Origin: DASXKD01 sp963707905
GTDB taxonomy: Bacteria > Actinomycetota > Actinomycetes > Streptosporangiales > Streptosporangiaceae
NCBI GenBank assembly: GCA_963707905.1
Contig: CAVPSA010000026.1
Coordinates: 62,001 to 126,000, forward strand
Reading direction: 5' to 3'
Length of the DNA: 64,000 bases
The position numbers and the translations under genes were made by a program. Below, piece by piece: positions 51,542 through 60,979 of this stretch. A model generated the notes under the pieces. It saw only the letters and a list, made by a program, of their open reading frames with translations, had not been told where the DNA came from and ran no database searches. Within the stretch, counting starts at the first letter, position 1, and the number at the start of each line of letters is the position of its first letter.

Positions 51542-52701
51542 CCGCCGCGGCCCCCGGCTCGCGGCTGCGGGTAGCCCTGCTGACGCGTGAATACCCGCCG
51601 GAGGTGTACGGCGGTGCCGGGGTGCATGTCGCCTACCTGGCCCGTGAGCTGGCCAGCCTGGTCGACGTGACCGTGCACTGCCAGGGCGCGGACCGGCCGG
51701 ATGCCGTCGCGCACCGGCCGTGGGACCACCTCGCCGGCGCGAACCCGGCGCTTGGCGTGATGTCGGCCGACCTGTCCATGACGGCGGCCGCAGGCTCGGC
51801 CGAGGTGGTGCACTCGCACACCTGGTACGCGAACCTGGCGGGTCACCTGGCCGCGCTGCTTTACGGGGTGCCGCACCTGGTCACCGTGCATTCGCTGGAG
51901 CCGTTGCGGCCGTGGAAGGCCGAGCAGCTCGGCGGTGGTTACGCGCTGTCCTCGTGGTGTGAGCGGGTGGCCGTGGAGGCCGCCGCCGCCGTGGTGGCCG
52001 TGTCCGCGGGCATGCGGGACGACGTGCTGGCCGCCTACCCGGCAGTTTCCCCGGACCGGGTGCGGGTCATCCGCAACGGGATCGACACCGCCGAGTATGC
52101 GCCGGACCTGGCGACCGACGTGCTGGACGCCTACGGGGTGGACCCGGGCCGGCCGTCAGTGATCTTCGTGGGCCGGATTACCAGGCAGAAGGGCGTCCCG
52201 GTGCTGCTGCGGGCCGCGGCCGCACTTGATCCCGCCGCTCAGCTCGTGCTCTGCGCCGGGCAGCCCGACACCGCCGAGCTTGCGGCCGAGGTCGAGGGCC
52301 TGGTGGCGGACCTGCGGACGGCGCGGTCCGGGGTGATCTGGATTCCGGAGATGCTGCCCAAGCGCGCGCTGATCCAGTTGCTCTCGCACGCGACGGTGTT
52401 CGCCTGCCCGTCGCTGTACGAGCCGCTCGGCATCGTCAACCTGGAGGCGATGGCCTGCGGCACGGCGGTGGTGGCGTCGGCGGTCGGCGGCATCCCCGAG
52501 GTGGTGAGCGACGGCGAGACCGGGCTGCTGGTCCCGCCCGGTGACCCGGGCGCGCTGGCCGGTGCCCTGAACGCGCTGATCGCGGACCCGGCCCGCGCCG
52601 CCGCACTCGGCCGGGCCGGGCGCGAGCGTGCCGTCGCCGAGTTCGGCTGGCAGGCGGTGGCCGCGCAGACCGCGGCGTTGTACGCCGAACTGGCACGCTG
52701 A
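51538..52701 (+). CDS. glgA: GT4 glycosyltransferase, glycogen/maltose-1-phosphate synthase
   Basis: The 387-residue GT-B fold enzyme has REYPPEVYGGAGVHVAYLARELA at the N-terminus, VIFVGRITRQKGVPVLL, and the C-terminal PSLYEPLGIVNLEAMACGTAVVASAVGGIPEVV motif. Actinobacterial homologues beside glgC use ADP-glucose to make maltose-1-phosphate (GlgM) or extend glucan. It is translationally coupled to glgC, so the two form a glycogen/alpha-glucan operon. Confidence 0.88.
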   Translation: MTAAAPGSRLRVALLTREYPPEVYGGAGVHVAYLARELASLVDVTVHCQGADRPDAVAHRPWDHLAGANPALGVMSADLSMTAAAGSAEVVHSHTWYANLAGHLAALLYGVPHLVTVHSLEPLRPWKAEQLGGGYALSSWCERVAVEAAAAVVAVSAGMRDDVLAAYPAVSPDRVRVIRNGIDTAEYAPDLATDVLDAYGVDPGRPSVIFVGRITRQKGVPVLLRAAAALDPAAQLVLCAGQPDTAELAAEVEGLVADLRTARSGVIWIPEMLPKRALIQLLSHATVFACPSLYEPLGIVNLEAMACGTAVVASAVGGIPEVVSDGETGLLVPPGDPGALAGALNALIADPARAAALGRAGRERAVAEFGWQAVAAQTAALYAELAR

Positions 52702-53078
52702 CCGGGTCCGTCCGGCCTGGCCTGCTGATGTGACCGTCAGGCCCAGCCCGCTGACCTGGGCCGCGGGGCCGTCACGTGCACCCGGGAAACTCCGCAAGAA
52801 AAGTTGTTGGCCGCTGCCCCGGACCGGCCTCCTACCGGTGTCGCACCGACACTCGCTCGCTGGCCGCAGGCCGCGGGCCGGCGCAGCGGAGGAGACCAGA
52901 CATGCTCACCGCTGGTCAAACCGGGTGTCGGTGGATTCCGGCTGTGCCTCCTTCTGATCGCGGCCTTGGCGCGCCTGAGAGCCGAAGAGGCCCATATCAC
53001 ACCTCAGGAGGGCTTCATGCAGATAACGGATGTGAGACCAGGTGGCAGCAAGTGCCCCGGACGAACTACCGTGAGACC
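52702..53078. other. Leader region before the ECF sigma factor gene
   Basis: No gene I can support lies in these 377 bases. Open frames run through from 52776 but look like GC-driven background until the sigma factor similarity begins near 53079. The promoter of the sigma gene should lie here; I cannot assign -35/-10 elements with confidence. Confidence 0.35.
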
Positions 53079-54179
53079 GTGCAAGACGGGGAGATCGTCG
53101 CAGCGATTGTCGCAGGGGATCCTGCTGGGCTCGCTGCTGCTTACGACAACTATGCGCCCGGGCTGTATGCCTACTGCCGGACGCTGCTCAGTGAGCCTGC
53201 CGACGCGGCCGACGCGGTGCAGGACACCTATGTCATCGCTGCTGCCAAGGTGGACGGGCTGCGCGATCCCGACCGGCTCCGCCCATGGCTGTATGCGGTG
53301 GCCCGCAACGAGTGCTACCGCCGCCTGCGGGCGCGGGGGCTCTCCGCCCCGCTTGATGCGGCAGTGGAGGTGACCTCCAACGAGCCGGACGTGGAACTCG
53401 GCCCGGAACGGGAGGAGTTGCGCGGCCTGGTGGTCGACGCGCTCTCCGGGCTGAACCCCTCGGATCGCGAAGTCATCGAGCTGAACCTGCGCCACGTGCT
53501 GGACGGCGAGGACCTGGCCGACGCCCTCGGCGTGTCGCGCAACCACGCGCACGCGCTCGCGTCCCGGGCACGCGCCCAGTTCGAGGGGTCGCTGGGCGCG
53601 CTGCTGGTCGCCCGGGCCGGCCGGGAGCAGTGCCAGGAACTGGGCGACATCCTCGCGGGCTGGGACGGCGAGCTGACCATCCTGCTCCGCAAGCGGGTGA
53701 ACCGGCACATCGAGCGCTGCCAGGTCTGCGGCCAGCGCAAGCGCCGTGAGCTCAGTCCGGCGATGCTGCTCAGCATGCTGCCGATGGTGGCGCTGCCGGC
53801 CGGCCTGCGCGAGCAGGTGCTCCGGCTGGTGGACGACGTCTCGCCGGTCGCGGCCGGGCACCGCGAGCTGGTGGCCCGCCGGGCGGAGCCGTTCGACCGC
53901 TCCGGCTTCCCCAGGCCGGTCGCCTCGCCGCGCCGGGTGTACGGGGTGCAGGCCCTGACCGTGGCCGCGTGCGTGGCCGCCGCGGCAGCCATACTGCTTG
54001 GCGCCGGCACCGTTCTCGCCCTGAACGCGCTGCACCACAAGGGCTCACCGGCCGCGGCCGCCGCGACCGTCGGGCCGGGTGCCGCCAGCCAGGCACCGCT
54101 GAACTCCGGGTCGACCCCGGTGTCGCCGACCTCCCCGGCCCACAAGGGCAGGGCAGCGGCGGCAAGCACATCGGCCTGA
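53079..54179 (+). CDS. ECF sigma factor with fused zinc-finger-like and membrane region
   Basis: The protein has 366 residues as read. Sigma region 2 (AAYDNYAPGLYAYCRTLLSEPADAADAVQDTYVIAAAKVDGLRDPDRLRPWLYAVARNEC) and region 4 (LNPSDREVIELNLRHVLDGEDLADALGVSRNHAHALASRARAQ) are followed by an H-x3-C-x2-C motif (HIERCQVC), like that of anti-sigma factors. A transmembrane helix then follows (TVAACVAAAAAILLGAGTVLAL). The sigma factor thus carries its own anti-sigma-like, membrane-tethering module. Near 54150 a missing base would extend the frame into a long Ser-Pro tail ending at 54394. The GTG start has weak ribosome support. Confidence 0.8.
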   Translation: MQDGEIVAAIVAGDPAGLAAAYDNYAPGLYAYCRTLLSEPADAADAVQDTYVIAAAKVDGLRDPDRLRPWLYAVARNECYRRLRARGLSAPLDAAVEVTSNEPDVELGPEREELRGLVVDALSGLNPSDREVIELNLRHVLDGEDLADALGVSRNHAHALASRARAQFEGSLGALLVARAGREQCQELGDILAGWDGELTILLRKRVNRHIERCQVCGQRKRRELSPAMLLSMLPMVALPAGLREQVLRLVDDVSPVAAGHRELVARRAEPFDRSGFPRPVASPRRVYGVQALTVAACVAAAAAILLGAGTVLALNALHHKGSPAAAAATVGPGAASQAPLNSGSTPVSPTSPAHKGRAAAASTSA

Positions 54180-54457
54180 CCATCACGGTGTCCGGCTCGC
54201 CGTCGGCCTCGGCCTCGGGCCCGTCGGGTTCTTCGCCGGGCGGCGGCTCGTCGCCGACGCCCCGCCGGTCCACGCCGCCGGCGAGCCCGAGCCCTTCGCC
54301 GACCTCGCCGTCGCCCAGCCCGTCGCCCAGCCCGTCCCCGTCGCCTTCTCCGTCGCCCTCCCCGACCTCGACCGCTGGTGCGCTGCCACGCTGAGCCGAC
54401 GGTGGGCGGGCCGTATTCCCGGTCGTGCACGCTGACCGCGCAGGCCGGCCGGGACAT

Positions 54458-55495
54458 TTACGGCGTCGTGGATCCGCCGAACTCGGCGCGCAACTGCGTC
54501 GCGGCCTGCGTCATCGCGGACAGCTTGCCGAACGCGACGTCGCGCGGCAGGTACTTCATCCCGCAGTCGGGGGCCAGCACCAGGCGCTCGGCGGCGACGT
54601 AGGGCAGCGCCCGGCGCACCCTGGCAGCCACCTCGTCGGCGGTCTCCACGGTGTGGTCACCGAGGTTGAGCACGCCCAGGATGACGGTCTTGCCGGTGAG
54701 TGCGGCGAGCACCGAGCAGTCCAGCCCGGACTGGGCGGTCTCTATCGACACCTGGTCGCACTCGGCGCCCGCGAGCTCGGGCAGGAACGAATAGCCGGAC
54801 GGGCGGTCATGGATGATGGCCGCGTAGCCGAAGCACAGGTGCACGGCCGTGGTGCCGCTGATCCCCGCGAGCGCCCGGTTGATCGCGGCCACGCCGTACT
54901 TGCGGGCCTCCTCCGGGCGGGCCTGCAGGTAGGGCTCGTCCAGCTGGACGATGTCGGCCCCGGCCGCGAGCAGGTCCCTGACCTCTTCGTTGACCGCCTC
55001 GGCATAACCAAGCGCGAGCTCTTCGGTGCTCGCGTAGTAGTCGTTCTGCGCCTGCTGCGCCATGGTGAACGGGCCCGGCACGGTGATCTTGATGGTCCTG
55101 TCACTGTGCGCGCGGAGGAAGGCCAGGTCTCCCGTCTCCACCGCATGCTTGCGCCGGATCGGGCCGGTCACCCGCGGCACCGGGTTCGGGTGCCCGCTGC
55201 GGTCCAGCGCGGTGCCGGGGTTGTCGATGTCCACCCCGTCCAGGGCGGTGGCGAACCTGTTGGAGTAACTCTCCCGGCAGATCTCGCCGTCGGTGACGAT
55301 GTCGAGGCCGGCCTCCTCCTGGGCCAGGATGGCGAGCACGGTCGCGTCCCGCTGTGCCTCGGTCAGGTAGGCCTGGTCCACCCGCCACAGTTCCCGGGCG
55401 CGGACCCGTGGCGGGAAGCGGTCACCCAGCCGCTTGCGGTCGATCAGCCAGTCCGGCTGGGGGTAGCTGCCCACGAGCGACGTAGGGAAGAGCAT
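54458..55495 (-). CDS. Short MetE-like cobalamin-independent methionine synthase
   Basis: The 345-residue protein corresponds only to the catalytic C-terminal barrel of MetE. Candidate zinc ligands are H219, C221 (VHLCFGY), E252 (SIETAQSG) and C311 (DCGMKYL). The N-terminal half of classical MetE is absent, as in core-MetE proteins. Some of those take methyl groups from donors other than methyl-THF-polyglutamate, including corrinoids. The gene is intact and is followed (upstream in position) by a PAC2 gene. The methyl donor here is unknown. Confidence 0.8.
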   Translation of the reverse strand: MLFPTSLVGSYPQPDWLIDRKRLGDRFPPRVRARELWRVDQAYLTEAQRDATVLAILAQEEAGLDIVTDGEICRESYSNRFATALDGVDIDNPGTALDRSGHPNPVPRVTGPIRRKHAVETGDLAFLRAHSDRTIKITVPGPFTMAQQAQNDYYASTEELALGYAEAVNEEVRDLLAAGADIVQLDEPYLQARPEEARKYGVAAINRALAGISGTTAVHLCFGYAAIIHDRPSGYSFLPELAGAECDQVSIETAQSGLDCSVLAALTGKTVILGVLNLGDHTVETADEVAARVRRALPYVAAERLVLAPDCGMKYLPRDVAFGKLSAMTQAATQLRAEFGGSTTP

Positions 55496-55531
55496 GCCGG
55501 ACCTCCGCCAGTCGGTGCTTCGCTTGAAATC

Positions 55532-56455
55532 TCAGGGCTCCGGGGTGTCCGAGCGGCCCTGCTGCTCGGCCAGGAAACGCTCGAACTGGGCGCCGAGTTC
55601 ATCCGCGGTGGGCATCTCGGCGCCGGGTTCGGCCAGCAGCCCTTCCGCGGATGCGGCATCCACGAAGGCGTCGTACTGCCGTTCGAGGGCCTGCACCAGT
55701 TCGCCGATCTCGTCGGATGTTTCCACCTGACGGGCGATCTCCTCGTCGGTGCGCCGCGCCGCGTCCCGCAGCGCCTCGTCCGGCAGCGCCAGGCCGCTGG
55801 TCCTGGTCACGCATTCCAGCAGGGCCACGGCTGCCGCCGGGTACGCCGCCTGGGCCAGGTAGTGCGGCACGTGCACGGCGAAGCCGCCCGCCGCCCGGTT
55901 GTCCTCGCCCAGGCGCAATTCCAGCAGCGAGGCCGCGCTGCCCGGCACCTGCAGCCGGTCCACGATCGGCCGGGAGCCGGTGGCCAGTTCGGGCCGGGTG
56001 CCGTGCGCGGTGACGCCAAGCGGGCGGGTGTGCGGAACGCCCATCGGGATGCCATGGAACCCGAGCACAAGCTCTGCCCCGAGGCGGCTGATCACGCTCG
56101 CCACGGCGCTGGTGAACCGCTCCCACTCGTGGTCGGGCTCTGGGCCGGTCAGCATCAGGAAAGTCTTCCCCGCGCCGTCCGTGACCTGGTGGATAGCGAG
56201 TTCCGGTGCGTCGTAGGACTCCCAGTGGTCCTTGTCGTAGGTCATCGGCGGGCGGCGGGACCTGTAGTCGATCAGGCGGTCCACGTCGAACGTCACGACC
56301 GCCTCATGGTCCAGGCTGCCCATCAGGTGCGTGGTCAGCAGCCGGCGGGCCGCGCCGGCATCGATGAACCCGTCCAAGTAGTGCAGCAGGATTGCCCCGT
56401 CAAGCTTCGCCGCGCCCGGGTCGACCTGGTAGAGGTCCTCCCCATCCGGCATCAT
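55532..56455 (-). CDS. PAC2-family protein
   Basis: The 307-residue protein has the PAC2 (proteasome assembly chaperone 2-like) pattern: LDGAILLHYLDGFIDAGAARRLLTTHLMG, VTFDVDRLIDYRSRRPPM and FHGIPMGVPHTRPLGVTAHG. PAC2 proteins occur in most proteasome-bearing actinobacteria; their molecular role is unclear. The ATG at 56455 is set by GGGAGGG eight bases upstream. It is transcribed toward the short MetE gene, 36 bp apart, so the two may be one operon. Confidence 0.85.
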   Translation of the reverse strand: MMPDGEDLYQVDPGAAKLDGAILLHYLDGFIDAGAARRLLTTHLMGSLDHEAVVTFDVDRLIDYRSRRPPMTYDKDHWESYDAPELAIHQVTDGAGKTFLMLTGPEPDHEWERFTSAVASVISRLGAELVLGFHGIPMGVPHTRPLGVTAHGTRPELATGSRPIVDRLQVPGSAASLLELRLGEDNRAAGGFAVHVPHYLAQAAYPAAAVALLECVTRTSGLALPDEALRDAARRTDEEIARQVETSDEIGELVQALERQYDAFVDAASAEGLLAEPGAEMPTADELGAQFERFLAEQQGRSDTPEP

Positions 56456-56619
56456 GCGCACAGCCCTCCCACGAGCCTTGGCCTGGTCACCGAGTACAAC
56501 CGGCGGAGGCCGGTCTTCCATCCCGGAACCCGTGCGCCAACGGTACCTGCGGCGCCGCCATCCCGCGACCCGGGCCGGGCCCGGGTCGCGATCGCCGCGG
56601 GGCCCGGGCGGCGGCGGGC

Positions 56620-58506
56620 TCAACTGGCGATCGCCGCGACCGCCCGGGCGGTGCGCACCGCCTGCGACAAGGAGTCGATGTCGTAGGCCCCGTGGTGACG
56701 CTGCCCGTTGATGAAGAACGTGGGCGTGCCCGAGACGGCACCGAGGTCGGCGGTGTCGACGTCCTCGGCGACGCGCGCGGCGAAGGCATGCTTGCGCAGG
56801 TCCCGGGCGAAACGCTCGGTGTCCAGGTCCAGTCCGGCGGCGTAGCCGATCAGGTCGGCCGGGCGCAGCGCGTCCTGGTGGCGCAGCAGCACGTCGTGCA
56901 TTTCCCAGAACGCGCCCTGGGCGGCGGCGGCCTCTGCCGCCTCGGCTGCGAGCTGGGCGTGCGGGTGGACGTCGCTGAGCGGCAGGTGCCGCCAGACATA
57001 GCGCACGTTCCCGAAGTCCGCCAGCAGGTCGCGGATCGCTGGCTCCGCCCGGCCGCAGTAGGGGCATTCGAAGTCCCCGTACTCGACCACCGTGACGGGG
57101 GCTTTCTTCGGCCCGCGGACATGGTCACGGTGCGGGTCGACCGGTGCGGCCAGGTCGATGATCACCGTGGAGGTGCCGAGCAGTGCGCGCAGCCGTACCG
57201 GTTTGGGGAGCAGGCTGGTCACCTGGAACACCGCCCAGGTCAGCACCGCGGCGGTGAGTGCCGCGGCCAGCACTCCCGCCTTGGCCTGCGCCAGTTGCTC
57301 GCCGTGGAAGGCGAGGGAGGCGACGAGCAGGGACACCGTCACCCCGATGCCCGCGATCGTGCCCGCTCCGGTGACGGCGGCCCAGCCGGCGGGCGGCCGC
57401 AGGCGTCCCCGGCTCAGTACCGTGACCAGCCAGGCGGCACCGGTGGTCCCGATTGGCTTTCCGGCCACGTACCCCACCAGGATGCCCAGGGTCACCGGTG
57501 AGGTGAAGGCACGCGCCAGGAACCCGCCGCTAATGACCAGGCCGGCATTGGCGAGCGCGAACAGCGGCACGATCACGTAGCTCGCCCATGGATGGAACAT
57601 TTCCTGAAGCCGCTCGTTCGGGGAGATGGCGGCGGACAGCCCGATGCTCGCCGCGCGGGCCATCTCCGGTGTCGGCTGTTCCCGGAACCGCCGGACCCTC
57701 GTGGTGGCCCGCTCCAGATCGCTGCGGGCGGCCGGGTAGGCCGGCGTCAGCAGGCCCAGCACCATGCCGGAGACCGCCGGGTCCACCCCCGACTTGAAAA
57801 ACGCCGCCCACGCCGCCACGGCGAGCCCCGCATAGAGCACCCCCTGCCGCAGCCCCCAGTACCTGGCCAGGTAAACCCCCGCGAGCGCGGCGAGCCCGGC
57901 CACCAGGGCCGGGACGTCGATGTGGCCGCTGTAGACCAGGGCAATGATCACGATCGTGGTCAGGTCGTCCACCACGGCGAAGGTCAGCAGGTAGATCCGC
58001 AGCCGGTCCGCGGACTTTGGGCCGACCAGGGCCAGCATGCCGAGCGCGAACGCGGTGTCGGTGGACATTGCCGCGCCCCAGCCGGTGGCCGAGGGCCGGC
58101 CGGCGTTGATGGCGAGGAAGATCGCTACCGGCAGCACCAGGCCGCCCAGCCCCGCCGCCAATGGCACCGCCATCCGGCTCCGCTCGCGCAGTTCGCCCAT
58201 GTCGAACTCGCGGCGGGCCTCCAGGCCGATCACCAGGAAGAAGAAGGTCATCAGGCCGCTGTTCACCCAGCCATGCAGGTCCTGGGCAATGCCGAAACTG
58301 CCCAGGTTCAGCGAGATCGGCGTGCGCCACAGCGAGTCATAAGAACCGGCGTCCACATTCGTCCACACGAGCGCCGCGACCGTGGCGGTGAGCAGGACGG
58401 CCGCGCTCCCGGTTTCGGTGCGCAGGAACTGCCGCAGCGGGGTCTGCATGGCCCGTTCCCACGCCGTCCGATCGATGGCGGCGCTGGCCGGCTGTGGCTG
58501 TGTCAT
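56620..58506 (-). CDS. nhaA: NhaA Na+/H+ antiporter fused to DsbA-like thioredoxin domain
   Basis: The 628-residue protein joins a full NhaA-type antiporter (residues about 20-420) to a C-terminal DsbA-like domain of about 190 residues. The antiporter shows FFFLVIGLEARREF, STDTAFALGMLALVG and FAVVDDLTTIVIIALVYSG with the paired aspartates. The DsbA domain has the CPYC active site in EYGDFECPYCGRAEPA. This fusion occurs in actinobacteria. The antiporter exchanges sodium for protons at the membrane, and the role of the redox domain is not known. GGAGG lies upstream of the ATG. Confidence 0.88.
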   Translation of the reverse strand: MTQPQPASAAIDRTAWERAMQTPLRQFLRTETGSAAVLLTATVAALVWTNVDAGSYDSLWRTPISLNLGSFGIAQDLHGWVNSGLMTFFFLVIGLEARREFDMGELRERSRMAVPLAAGLGGLVLPVAIFLAINAGRPSATGWGAAMSTDTAFALGMLALVGPKSADRLRIYLLTFAVVDDLTTIVIIALVYSGHIDVPALVAGLAALAGVYLARYWGLRQGVLYAGLAVAAWAAFFKSGVDPAVSGMVLGLLTPAYPAARSDLERATTRVRRFREQPTPEMARAASIGLSAAISPNERLQEMFHPWASYVIVPLFALANAGLVISGGFLARAFTSPVTLGILVGYVAGKPIGTTGAAWLVTVLSRGRLRPPAGWAAVTGAGTIAGIGVTVSLLVASLAFHGEQLAQAKAGVLAAALTAAVLTWAVFQVTSLLPKPVRLRALLGTSTVIIDLAAPVDPHRDHVRGPKKAPVTVVEYGDFECPYCGRAEPAIRDLLADFGNVRYVWRHLPLSDVHPHAQLAAEAAEAAAAQGAFWEMHDVLLRHQDALRPADLIGYAAGLDLDTERFARDLRKHAFAARVAEDVDTADLGAVSGTPTFFINGQRHHGAYDIDSLSQAVRTARAVAAIAS

Positions 58507-58588
58507 CACTGCCGGGCCTCCATGATCGCAGTCAATCACGCGGGTGACCTTGGACACAGGCACGGCTGCGTCCCTGAAGTTAGTTGTA

Positions 58589-58613
58589 TGTTCGCAAGCA
58601 CTGCTAGCGAACA
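58589..58613. promoter_or_regulatory. Operator-like palindrome upstream of the MFS gene
   Basis: TGTTCGC (58589-58595) is inverted as GCGAACA (58607-58613) with an 11-base spacer, ending 11 bp before the MFS start codon. It lies in the 118-bp divergent region between nhaA and the MFS gene. A TetR- or MarR-type repressor site is likely; no such regulator is in the window. Confidence 0.5.
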
Positions 58614-58624
58614 GTGAGGAATTC

Positions 58625-60031
58625 GTGCCGGAACTCAGCCGCAAGCGCCGGCTGCTGGTGCTTGGCGTCTGCTGTTCCAGCCTGTTCATCGTCGGCCTCG
58701 ACGCCACCATCGTGAACATCGCGCTGCCGTCGATCCAGCACGACCTGCACGCGCCGGTGTCCGGCCTGCAGTGGACGGTGGATGCCTACACGCTGGTCGT
58801 CGCGAGCTTCCTGATCCTGGCCGGTTCCACCGGCGACCGGGTCGGCCGGCGGCGCACGTTCCAGGTCGGCCTGGCCACCTTCACCCTCGGCTCGCTGCTG
58901 TGCAGCCTGGCACCGAGCCTGGGCTGGCTTGTCGCCTTCCGCGCGATGCAGGCCATCGGCGGGTCGATGCTCAACCCGGTGGCGCTGTCCATCATCGCCA
59001 ACACGTTCACCGACAACCGCGAGCGCGCCCGGGCGTTCGGCGTCTGGGGTGCCGTGTTCGGCCTGAGCATGGCGCTGGGCCCCGTGGTCGGCGGCGTGCT
59101 CGTCGCCACCGTGGGCTGGCGGGGCATCTTCTGGGTCAACATCCCGGTGGGGATCGCGGCCATCGTGGCGACCGCCCTCGCCGTGCCGGAGTCCCGCGCC
59201 GCGCACGGCCGGCGGGTGGACCCGGTCGGCCAGGTGCTGATCATCGTCATGCTCGCCTCGCTCACCTACGCGATCATCGAAGGACCGCGGCACGGCTGGA
59301 GTTCTGGCATCATCCTCGGCCTGTTCGGCCTCGCCGCGGCCGCCGCGGCCGGCCTGGCCATCTACGAGCCGCGCCGCGAGGAGCCCCTGCTGGACCTGCG
59401 GTTCTTCCGCAGCGCACCGTTCACCGGGGCCGTGGTGATCGCCATTACCGCGTTCTCGGCGCTGGCCGGTTTCCTGTTCCTCAACACGCTGTACCTGCAG
59501 GACGCCCGGCACCTCTCCGCGCTGCACGCGGGCCTGTACACGCTGCCGATGGCGGCGATGACGGTGCTGCTGGCGCCGTTGTCCGGGCGGATCACCGGCC
59601 AGCGCGGGCCCCGGATCCCGCTGCTGGTGGCGGGCGTGATGACGACGGCCGGCGCGCTGTTGATGTCCGGCTTCACCGCCACCACGCCGGTGCCCTGGCT
59701 GATGCTGGCCTATGTCGTGCTCGGAATCGGGAACGGCATGGTGAACCCGCCGATCAGCAACACCGCGGTGTCCGGCATGCCCCGCTCCCAGGCCGGGGTG
59801 GCCGCCGCCGTGGCCTCGACCAGCCGTCAGGTGGGTGGCTCGCTGGGGGTCGCGCTGACCGGGTCGGCGGTGGCCTCGGCCCTGCACGGCTCGCTGCGCA
59901 CCGGTTTCGTCCCGGCCAGCCACGCCGGCTGGCTGATCGTGGCTGGCTGCGGCGTGCTGGTGCTCGTGGCGGGCGTGGCCAGCAGTGGCCGCTGGGCGCG
60001 TGGCACCGCCGAGCGCACGGCCGCCGGCTGA
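58625..60031 (+). CDS. MFS drug-efflux transporter (DHA2 family)
   Basis: The 468-residue protein has fourteen predicted helices. The DHA2 motifs are LDATIVNIALPSIQHDL, WTVDAYTLVVASFLILAGSTGDRVGRRRTFQVG and WGAVFGLSMALGPVVGG. It probably exports toxic organic compounds using the proton gradient. The GTG at 58625 follows GAGGAA at good spacing. A palindrome overlaps its promoter. Confidence 0.88.
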   Translation: MPELSRKRRLLVLGVCCSSLFIVGLDATIVNIALPSIQHDLHAPVSGLQWTVDAYTLVVASFLILAGSTGDRVGRRRTFQVGLATFTLGSLLCSLAPSLGWLVAFRAMQAIGGSMLNPVALSIIANTFTDNRERARAFGVWGAVFGLSMALGPVVGGVLVATVGWRGIFWVNIPVGIAAIVATALAVPESRAAHGRRVDPVGQVLIIVMLASLTYAIIEGPRHGWSSGIILGLFGLAAAAAAGLAIYEPRREEPLLDLRFFRSAPFTGAVVIAITAFSALAGFLFLNTLYLQDARHLSALHAGLYTLPMAAMTVLLAPLSGRITGQRGPRIPLLVAGVMTTAGALLMSGFTATTPVPWLMLAYVVLGIGNGMVNPPISNTAVSGMPRSQAGVAAAVASTSRQVGGSLGVALTGSAVASALHGSLRTGFVPASHAGWLIVAGCGVLVLVAGVASSGRWARGTAERTAAG

Positions 60032-60097
60032 TGTCCGAGGAGCCGAGGGTCCCCGCCGCAACTCCCTGAGCGGCGGGTCACCTGGCCGGCCGCCGGG

Positions 60098-60880
60098 TCA
60101 GGCGCTGTCGGCGGGGGCGCTGATCAGCGAGAAGACCGCACCATGATCGTCGGCCACGACGGCGATCCGGCCGTAGGGGCTGTCCCAGGCCGGGCGCACC
60201 GTGGCTCCGCCCAGGCCGCTCACCGTGGCGACCGCGGCGTCGGTGTCCGCGACCGCGAAATAGACCGACCAGTGCGCCTGGACCTCCGCGGGGAGGCTGC
60301 TGTCGAGTTCGCCGATCCCGCCGACCTCGCTGCCGCCGGCCTTCAGCGTGGCATAGCGGAACCTGGTGTCGCCGATGTCGCCGTATTCGAAGCCGAACAC
60401 CGCATGGTAGAAGGCCTTGTTGCCGTCGAAGTCGCGGCTGAGGTTCTCGTTCCAGGTCAGCGAGCCCGGCTCGTTCGCGAGCCGGGCCCCGGTGTGCTGC
60501 CTGGCCTGCCAGAGGCCGAACACCGCACCGCCCGGGTCGGCCGCCATCGCCATCCGCCCCTGGTCCATCACGTCCATGGGCTCCACGAGCACCTGGCCGC
60601 CGGAAGCCCTGATCTTTCCGGCCGTCTCGTCCGCGTTGCTGGCAGCCAGGTACGTGGTCCAGGCGGACGGCGCACCGGCCGGTCCCATCTTCGGCCCGAT
60701 CCCCGCCACCTGCCTGCCGTCCTTCAGGCACAGCGCGTACCCGCCGGCTTCCGGTGGCCCCGGATGCACCTCCCAGCCGAACAACGCCGCGTAGAACGCG
60801 CCCGCCTTCGCGATGTCTGCCACGCCCAGGTCCACCCAGCAGGGCGTGCCATCGCCCCAGGCGGTGTCCCTCGTCACCAT
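60098..60880 (-). CDS. VOC-family (glyoxalase/dioxygenase-fold) protein
   Basis: The 260-residue protein has two VOC modules. The first is at about residues 12-120 (TPCWVDLGVADIAKAGAFYAALFGWEV...AMAADPGGAVFGLWQ), the second at about 130-258 (NENLSRDFDGNKAFYHAVFGFEYGD...AVVADDHGAVFSLI). Such actinobacterial tandem VOC proteins are cytosolic. Some bind small molecules or confer resistance, but the substrate is unknown. It is convergent with the MFS gene. Confidence 0.85.
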   Translation of the reverse strand: MVTRDTAWGDGTPCWVDLGVADIAKAGAFYAALFGWEVHPGPPEAGGYALCLKDGRQVAGIGPKMGPAGAPSAWTTYLAASNADETAGKIRASGGQVLVEPMDVMDQGRMAMAADPGGAVFGLWQARQHTGARLANEPGSLTWNENLSRDFDGNKAFYHAVFGFEYGDIGDTRFRYATLKAGGSEVGGIGELDSSLPAEVQAHWSVYFAVADTDAAVATVSGLGGATVRPAWDSPYGRIAVVADDHGAVFSLISAPADSA

Positions 60881-60979
60881 GGTTTCATCCCCTAGGCCCA
60901 GGTCAGCGCGCCGCCCGCGCCGATCTCAAGGGGACAGCATACGGCTGCCAGTTCCCGGGGTTACCGGGGTCCGGAGAGG

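Noticed and set aside
54240..54394. Ser-Pro repeat considered as a separate gene
   Set aside because: It has no start of its own and continues the ECF protein sequence in a shifted frame, so it is better read as that protein's tail after a probable indel.
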